Below are positions 57,441-64,000 of a stretch of 64,000 nt of DNA, piece by piece. The position numbers and the translations under genes were made by a program. The stretch's first letter is position 1. Each line of letters opens with the position of its first letter. The stretch is from Carex sylvatica. Lineage: Eukaryota; Streptophyta; Magnoliopsida; Poales; Cyperaceae. The DNA lies in the NCBI GenBank assembly GCA_964058845.1, contig CAXKVR010000418.1, forward strand, positions 202,501-266,500, in the 5' to 3' direction. The notes below the pieces were generated by a model. That model was not told the origin of the DNA. It searched no databases and saw nothing but the letters and a program-made list of their open reading frames with translations.

Positions 57441-57646
57441 GGAGAATTCGAAAAATACCGAGGCCGACGATTCAATATGTGGCCTCATTTTTGGGAGGCC
57501 GCAGATTGAATTAGAGACTCCAAAACCCAAAAAATGCACTATAATATACTGATATTTAAATTTTTGAGGGCCTTCAATTCAATTGTAACCCTCTAAAAAT
57601 AGAGTCGCAGATTGAATTGGCGGCTCTGATATTTTCCGAATTCTCT
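57441..57646. mobile_element. Foldback MITE, ends GGAGAATTCGAAAAATAC
   Basis: GGAGAATTCGAAAAATAC pairs with ATATTTTCCGAATTCTCT. GGCCGCAGATTGAATTAGAG pairs with a GTCGCAGATTGAATTGGCGG inverse. Related to 54958-55340. Target duplication not resolved. Confidence 0.65.
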
Positions 57647-57659
57647 AATTTTAGAGATT

Positions 57660-59114
57660 TTTTTTTCTTTTAAATGGTATTATTAAAAATTTAGGCATCT
57701 CCAATTGTAATTTTCTAATGTGGGTAATATTTTTTTGAAAATATATCCGGGTGACGTGTAGGTAACCATTTTTTCCTCTTTTGACCTTCGGATGTTTCCT
57801 TTTCATTTATTTCTTCTTCTACTCTTTCTTTGACAACCTTTACATGGAATCTTTTTTTTATTTTTACATCATCAAATTGGAAGTGTTTTATGTCGCAGTA
57901 GGTAATAACCAAATTAACATCCGATGCACATTTTTTTATTCATTACTTATTCCTTGTTTGAGTGGTAAATCTCGATTAGAAACTCAATTCAGGAAATTTG
58001 ATAGCTGCAACAGGTAATTAGTTTTAACTTTTAAATAAATTATTGTTCCTAAAAGGAGGAAAAAAGTGATGCCAAAGAAGATTAACAAGTTTGCTCTTTC
58101 TTCTATAAAAAAAACATTTTCCCATTTATTTTGGAGTAACTTTTTTATGCAAAATTAAAAATTCAAATTTTGAATATTTGACTAACGAATTCATTGCAAG
58201 TTCGCAAGCATTAAGTATGTACGGATGCATGATCATATATTGCTAGTTAGTGACATGATATTAAATAATATTACTATTTATATTAAAAAATTGTAGAAAA
58301 TTAAAATTTCAGACGTGCTCTCAATTATTTATATAGGACATCTATCAAGTTTGAATCAATTTGAAATTTGGTTAATTATTTATTATAAGGTCATTAAAAA
58401 ATTTAAACTGCTTGATTAAAAATTATATATGCTCCAGAAAAATGTATCTATCGGAGAAGAAAAGATTAATAATTTAAAATAAATATTTTTTATAAAAAAG
58501 TCACACCAACAAATTTTGCACACTAATTTAATATCTTTTACGAAAAATAAAGTACTATAAAATGAAAAATAATATAATAAATCGTACCATAATCATTTTA
58601 ATGGAACGGGCTCTTGCCTCTTTTAAAAAAAATTACGAGTAACGCAAAATAAATTATATTTTAAGAAGTTTGGACTTGAAGTACTCAAATACATCTTTTT
58701 TAAACATATATAACTCTTTTATGAATTGTATATTATTATTATTGGTGTATTGTTATTAAAAGGAGGGTTCAAAATTTCAAATACCTCCATTTTTTATGCC
58801 TCTTCATTTAAACCCTCCTCTATTATTAATAAGTTATTAATTTTTTTATCATAATATAGCAGCAACATTTTGACTTAGAAGTACCAACAGATGCCCGGCC
58901 CGGTTAATCAGGATCAAATCTTAAACAGCCCAAATATCATATAGGCCCGGTTATTAGGCCCAAAGTTGAACATCTAATAGAGGTCACTTGTTAGGCTTCA
59001 AATCAAGTGGCTTTGAATTTGGATCCGTATATACTTTGTAGGGCCCGGATTGAAAGTCCAATAATCCATAAAGAGTTGATATTTGCATTTTCTAGGGGGG
59101 TAAATGGACCAATG
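57660..59114. other. AT-rich spacer, no gene seen
   Basis: Frames at 57715-57912 (minus) and 57781-58017 (plus) overlap each other and show no domain. A GGCCCGG-containing stretch near 58895-59050 (GATGCCCGGCCCGG, ATAGGCCCGGTTATTAGGCC) stands out in composition. Confidence 0.4.
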
Positions 59115-59123
59115 GTCTTATTT

Positions 59124-59331
59124 GGAATTAAATCTGCTGCGATCCGAATCTCTGCTACATTACTTTGAAATTCTTGCTTTTTTTAATTTCACTATTTATT
59201 TTTTTCAGTACACGCATCTCTAAATAGCTAGTTTTTCTGTGCACACATCTAAAAAAAATTTGACAGTTAGATTTGAAAAAGCAGGGATTTCAGAATACTG
59301 TAGCAGGGAGGATCACAGCAGATTTGTTTCC
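59124..59331. mobile_element. Small MITE, ends GGAATTAAATCTGCTGCGAT
   Basis: GGAATTAAATCTGCTGCGAT and the partner ATCACAGCAGATTTGTTTCC. GTCTTATTT flanks both sides (59115-59123 and 59332-59340), a perfect 9-bp duplication. Confidence 0.92.
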
Positions 59332-59558
59332 GTCTTATTTAGTTGAAATCGCCAATTAGATTATTGTAGTTGGGTTAGAGAATTTTCATTCAGTAATTAA
59401 TTAATTAAGATACAAATTATTCAATTTATATAAAGCAATCGAATTTTATTTGACTGGACAGATTACGTAGAATTTTTTTTTTAAGAAAACATGTGTAGCA
59501 ATAAGTTATAATAATAAAAAAAAAAGACAGGGATCGTGATTATTTATCCTTTGATAAT

Positions 59559-59960
59559 TATCATGATAATTGTTCCCACATAAAAATTCTCCAAATATTT
59601 CCACATCATAATTAACAGGAAGATCACTCAAAATTATACGGGGGAATCATAATTATCTGAGGGGGAGCTGCAGAACTCTAGTACTAGAATTTTTTTCGTA
59701 AAGGTATTAGTATTGGCATTTTTAACTATTTAATTCTATGTACGAAAATTCTCCAAATATTTATCATGATAATTGTCTCCACATAAAAATTCTCCAAATA
59801 TTTCCGCATCATAATTAACTGGGAGATCACTCAAAATTATACGGGGGAACCATAATTATCTGAGGGGGAGTTGCAGAACTATAGTACCATACTTTTTTTT
59901 GTAAAGGTATTAGTATTGGCATTCTTAACTATTTAACTCTATGTACGGAAATATTTATAA
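59559..59960. repeat. 203-bp tandem duplication, 2 copies
   Basis: Units begin TATCATGATAATTG at 59559 and 59762 and share ATTATACGGGGGAA, TATCTGAGGGGGAG and AAAGGTATTAGTATTGGCAT. A few substitutions separate them. Confidence 0.9.
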
Positions 59961-60185
59961 TTTTATATCTATGAAATGAACAATCTTTAAGTAAATAATT
60001 GTTCCCAACCAAATTCTTTAAATATCACTACACCATAACTATCTAGAAAGGACCACTCAAACTAAATGAGAAAACCATATATGTTATGGGTTTGTTTCAC
60101 TATTTAATCTCGCCTATATTTTCTCTGTTTAATTTCGCCTATATTTCCACTCAAACTACATTGCATACGCCATCTTTAATCAGAA

Positions 60186-60662
60186 AATATATTTCAATCA
60201 ACAATAATATATATTTTTTCAATAAAAATATTTAAATAAAAATATTCACACTATCTATGTGACTATCTACAATATATAAACAAATTCTTCTTAGCAAAAA
60301 TAATGTACAACGGGTCCGTTTCATTAGAGCGGAAAGTCGGATCAGATGTGGAAGACTAAAAGATAACCACTCGTGTAGAACTGACAAATAAAATTTAGAT
60401 ATCAATTTTGTATAAATAGAAATTAAGTGGAAAGTCGGATCAGACGTGGAAGATATAAATATAACTAATCGTGTAGAATTGACAAATAAAATTTAAATAT
60501 TAATTTTATAAAAATAGAAATTGAGTAAAACGGAGAAAAAAATCCCTTGTATATTATTTTTGTTAAAAGGAATTTGTTTATATATCATACATAATTAGTA
60601 TGAATATTTTTATTTAAATACTTTTATTAAAATATTTTACATATTATTGTTGGTTATATTAC
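60186..60662. mobile_element. Foldback element with internal tandem repeat
   Basis: Arms 60186-60310 and 60548-60660 are inverse: ATCAACAATAATAT, ATTTAAATAAAAATATTCA and ATATAAACAAATTC. The centre holds two units of about 105 bp, each with GTCGGATCAGAYGTGGAAGA and TCGTGTAGAAYTGACAAATA. A third, inverted unit lies at 60829-60965, just before the gene. Confidence 0.7.
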
Positions 60663-60828
60663 CAAGGGTGGTTGATGAGCATCACTTCAAATCTATCGAG
60701 TTGGATTCAAACAATATATCTAAATTCTTAAAAAATTGATCCACTTTATACATTGTTTGAAATCAATTTAATAAATTTTATAATTATTCTCACTGTGAAC
60801 ATTAAACATTTTAACTTTTTTGTATTTT

Positions 60829-60965
60829 AAAATGATGTACAATGGGTCCATTTCTCGCGTTTTACTCAATTTCTACTTATACAAAATCAATACCTAAATT
60901 TTATAATTCTACACGATTGGTTACAGTTTTGTACTCCATATCTGATCCGACTTCTCCACTCCATT
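60829..60965. repeat. Inverted unit of the upstream element, abutting the gene
   Basis: On the minus strand it reads AGTCGGATCAGATATGGAG...CGTGTAGAATTATAAAATTT and ends TGGACCCATTGTACAT, matching the units at 60302-60540. It therefore occupies the proximal promoter region of the RSA1-like gene. Confidence 0.75.
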
Positions 60966-60966
60966 G

Positions 60967-60974
60967 AAACCCTA
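60967..60974 (+). promoter_or_regulatory. Telobox (AAACCCTA) near the start of the RSA1-like gene
   Basis: AAACCCTA lies about 280 bases before the start codon, at the edge between transposon sequence and gene. Teloboxes are known in promoters of growth-related plant genes, but a single 8-mer can occur by chance. No clear TATA box was found at the expected distance. Confidence 0.3.
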
Positions 60975-60975
60975 G

Positions 60976-61245
60976 TTCTTGGCAATCACCCCACCGATTT
61001 CTGTCTCTGCGCGAAAACCCTTCATTGTCTATTTTCTTCCTATCCTTGGTCGCATTCTTTTTCAAGATTTCTTCTGTGGTTCTTTGGTTCGTCCTCCGAA
61101 CAATCTGTTAAATTTCATCAAGTAACTACGATTTTGGCTTTGCTACTTCTTGATTCCTATTATCAATCGTTGATTTTTAAGATTAACATTTTTTTGGGGT
61201 AGAATTGTAACCAGTTTACTGTTTAATTTACAGGATAATTTATAG
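60976..61245 (+). other. 5' untranslated region with an intron
   Basis: Pyrimidine-rich sequence consistent with a plant 5' leader. A probable intron spans 61122-61233 (donor GTAACT after CATCAA, acceptor TTTAATTTACAG), leaving 12 leader bases before ATG at 61246. The transcription start is not visible. Confidence 0.55.
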
Positions 61246-63969
61246 ATGTACCCTTCAAAAGGGACAAATCCTTACGGGCATCAACCGTATGGCAGCCATC
61301 AGACTTACGGACAAACCGTAAGATTTTTCTCGAAAATAATCGGACAGAATTGTTCCTTTTATTAATTTGTTGACTAAATTCTCATCTGATGTGGTGATTT
61401 GGCAGTCCGGGAATGATGGATATGGTGCGGCAGATGGGAGTCTGGCGGCACGAATTGCATCAGGTCCAGATGCTGACGTGGCGGCATATAGAGGCCACGC
61501 TGCTTCTCATGGCAGTCAATACGGCGGGGGCACTTATTCAACAGCATACAGCTCATCCTCCCTTAGCGTTGCACCGCAGGTTTCCTTTTGATTATTTCTT
61601 ACCTTTTAGGTCATATTTATGTAATTATAGGTGAATATATGCCATTGAAATGAAAATATTATAACTTTTACATTATACCTTTACCGGTTTAGGTTGGTGG
61701 TGTGAGCAGCAAAGGTTCGTCTAGCCATGCGGGTTTGTCAGGTTTAGGATCCAATCTGGCAATGACCAGTGATGACTATATTTCGACGTCAAGCCGTGGG
61801 TATGGTGTTGATTATGCAGCATTAGAGAGGAGGCATTATAGCGAACACCATACGGGCTATGTGCCAAGAGAGATGCCGGCTGATTTAGAAAGGAGATACG
61901 CTGATCCTGTAGGACACTCTCACCAGGTTTACCTTATATTTTTGTTGTTTTGGGATATAAATATGAACATAGTTATTGTTTGTTGTTGCTTTCTGTTCTG
62001 TGACCACTTGGACGATGTAGAATTTTTTTAGTCATTTGGTGCCTTATTTGTTGAATTTTTGTATGAGCAATTTGCAACAATTACGTGCATATACTTGTAA
62101 AGGCAACGGGTGACAGAAATCAGCTAATGTTAAATTATTTGTGAATTAAGGTTACATGCAAAATTCTGTGGTTGTATCAGCATTGATTAACTGAGCAGAT
62201 ATTGTTTTCCTTGTACATTAATAATTACGTTAAAGTTAATGACATTTTGTTATTCTTTAAATAGGCAGCATCGCTTCGTCAGCAACATTTTCTGAAAGCC
62301 CAACTTCCGCCCTCTTCTGATTTAAGGTATATGGAAATCATTTTTCTTTTCCAATACTTAATCTGTGTTGTGTACTCAAATGTTTTGTTTGTCAGTTACA
62401 GTTCTCCAGAGTTTTCTATTTAGTTTGTATTATTATTATGCAATCACTGTTGGAGTAAAACTAAAAGTTATGATTCCAAGTGATCTCCAGTTGGGAGCAG
62501 TGTCACCTATCTCTAGTTCTGAGTAAACATATGCAATTTTTAGCAGACAGTCAGACTACTACTCATCCCAAGATCCATATGTGTTGCGGGGCCCACCAGA
62601 GGCAGACCCACGTTCTGCCCTTTCCATCCTAGGCTCCGTGCCGTACCGAGCTGGTGGACAGGCATCCCTTCTTGCTACTGACCTGAGACGAAGTGACAGC
62701 CTGGCGGCGAGCTATGGTGTGAGCCTGCCTCCGGGTCGTGACTACTCTACCACCTCAGCCACCTCTGTTAGAGATGTCCTAAGGGACGAAGACCTTCGGC
62801 GGGACCTACTTCTGCGTGAGAAGGACCACGAGAGAGAAAGAGAAAGAGAAAGAGAGAGAGACAGGCTTCGTGACCGTGAAAGGGATAGAGAGCGAGAACG
62901 TGATAGAGAAAAAGACCGGGAACGCGAAAGAGAAAGAGAAAGAGAAAGAGAAAGGGAAAGAGATCGCGAAAGGGAAAGGGAGAGGGAGAGGGAGAGGCAG
63001 CGGGCTCGTGAAAGGGAGAAGGAACCGGAGAGGAAGCTTGAGGCAAGACGGGAGCGGTCAAAGGACAGGCGTGCTTCATCAGTGCTACGGGATGACAACA
63101 GAGGTGCAAGAAGGGTGTCACCACGACGCGATTCAGTGATTAGGTTAAAGTTGTTAATTCTTTCTCTCGATTGTTTGAAGATTGATGCGGTTGCCAGTAT
63201 GTTTGTTGTGACGTCGCTTGTGAATTGATTTCTTTTTTTTTCTGTTTGTTTGTCTTCTGAAGGCCACGTTCGCCGGTACGAGAGAAAAAGAGGGAGTATT
63301 TGTGCAAGGTAAAGAATTCCGCAAGTAATCACATACTCTAGCTTAAAAGCTTTTTAAATGCTTTCATTTGGCGTTGCTTTGTTTTTCGTTATCAAGTTTG
63401 AAAATTCGTTCTTTGACTTGTTTGATCCCTTCCTTTCCCTTTTCTAAGCAAATTGGTCATACTTAGTTATGTTATAAACGCGACTTTCCTTACTGCCCTT
63501 CTCTGGGAGTGAGTTCTGAGATACTTTTCGTACGGTTATCTACAATCACCTTCTACTTTGTTTATTGAATTTACCTTAGAACCTTTTCAGGGTTGGTCCT
63601 AAGTACATTGCTGTATGTGTTTGGTGTGAAACACTAGTCTTAACAATTAGCTGATTGTAGATGTTGAGAGGGATTACAAGTCTAAACACTAGTCTAAATA
63701 CAAGTATTATTTTATAATCAACTTAAATTACCACTATAGGTTTCTCCGTTTTGCTTGGTGGATGTTGAGAGGGATTACTCATCTCTGACAAGGCGGTATC
63801 CAAAGCTAGCTGTTGCTCCAGACTTTTCAAAGGTGATTTTATTTTTTATAGGAATCTGGAGCCCCTTGATTTTATGACATCTCTTACTAACTCAGTATAA
63901 TTTTTGTCTATAGGTTGTCCTCAACTGGCCCAAGGAAAGCATGAACCTCTCTTTATATACTCCAGTAAG
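61246..63969 (+). CDS. RSA1: SHORT ROOT IN SALT MEDIUM 1 / EMB1579-like protein (plant CCAR1/DBC1-like), 5' part
   Basis: Coding exons: 61246-61317, 61406-61579, 61693-61926, 62265-62326, 62547-63143, 63263-63308, 63740-63832 and 63914-63969, continuing beyond the window. All introns are GT-AG and the frame stays open across every junction. The 62547 acceptor could instead be 62544, adding one residue. The visible protein is about 444 residues. It starts MYPSKGTNPYGHQPYG (Tyr/Gly/Gln-rich) and continues with a Ser/Gly/Tyr-rich low-complexity region and a strongly charged RE/RD repeat block (about residues 270-350). The conserved stretch after it contains SLTRRYPKLAVAPDFSKVVL and NWPKESMNLSLYTPV. 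This order matches plant RSA1/EMB1579 (Arabidopsis At2g03150), a nuclear protein. From the literature as I recall it, RSA1 acts in salt-stress gene regulation with the bHLH factor RITF1, and its RED repeats and disordered regions drive phase separation. The DBC1-type and EF-hand regions would lie beyond the window. Assignment rests on recognition, not on a search. Confidence 0.85.
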
Positions 63970-64000
63970 GTAAGTTCACCGCTCAGACCAAAAAAAAGAA

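Noticed and set aside
62742..63332. Long minus-strand open frame opposite the RSA1-like exon
   Set aside because: It is the antisense of the GAGAAA-type repeat coding for RE/RD. The Ser/Leu/Arg repeat text is a composition artefact and the plus-strand exon has proper splice sites and conserved flanks.

Overview
This is a 64 kb window of nuclear DNA from a flowering plant, most likely a dicot. The signs are long AT-rich spacers, GT-AG introns, a plant-type nuclear gene at the right edge, plant LTR retrotransposons primed by initiator-Met tRNA, and many plant-style MITEs. I cannot name the species. Only one convincing functional gene is visible. The rest is a dense, nested pile of mobile elements, and nearly all the other short open frames are chance or repeat-derived.

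Layout. 1-9.7 kb holds a truncated LTR, a foldback MITE, a complete solo LTR (3846-6476, perfect 5-bp target duplication), an odd AAGTATTTAT-rich block, a second foldback MITE and hAT-type MITEs. 9.7-13.2 kb is AT-rich DNA ending in a miRNA-like hairpin and a 166-bp tandem array. 13.6-17.1 kb is a MITE cluster. 18.6-33.1 kb is a tandem duplication (A-B-A'-B') whose first copy is split by about 8.9 kb of insertions: a 4.6-kb LTR that itself contains a second, unrelated solo LTR, a gag remnant, seven foldback MITEs and a duplicated GC-rich block. 33.2-38.4 kb is a Mutator-like element carrying a decayed plant mobile domain (PMD) gene and no visible transposase. 38.9-60.9 kb is a further run of MITEs, two larger TIR elements, a retroposed sequence with a 20-bp target duplication, and tandem duplications. 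60.97 kb to the end is the 5' part of an RSA1/EMB1579 (plant CCAR1/DBC1-like) gene, which runs off the window.

The most striking pattern is a set of 23 foldback MITE copies. They share one inner palindromic core, with the motif GGAGACCAAATTTTA and its inverse, but carry about a dozen unrelated outer arms. Within each intact element the two arms still match each other. At least four copies have clear 9-bp target duplications, which points to Mutator-type mobilisation, and one copy (40446-40956) is a chimera of two arm types. A second, smaller family (four copies) shows the reverse: conserved ends and variable interiors. Two unrelated LTR families also carry the same array of GC-rich palindromes (AGTGCGGA...CCGCACT) at about the same place in U3, which suggests a shared regulatory or structural module.
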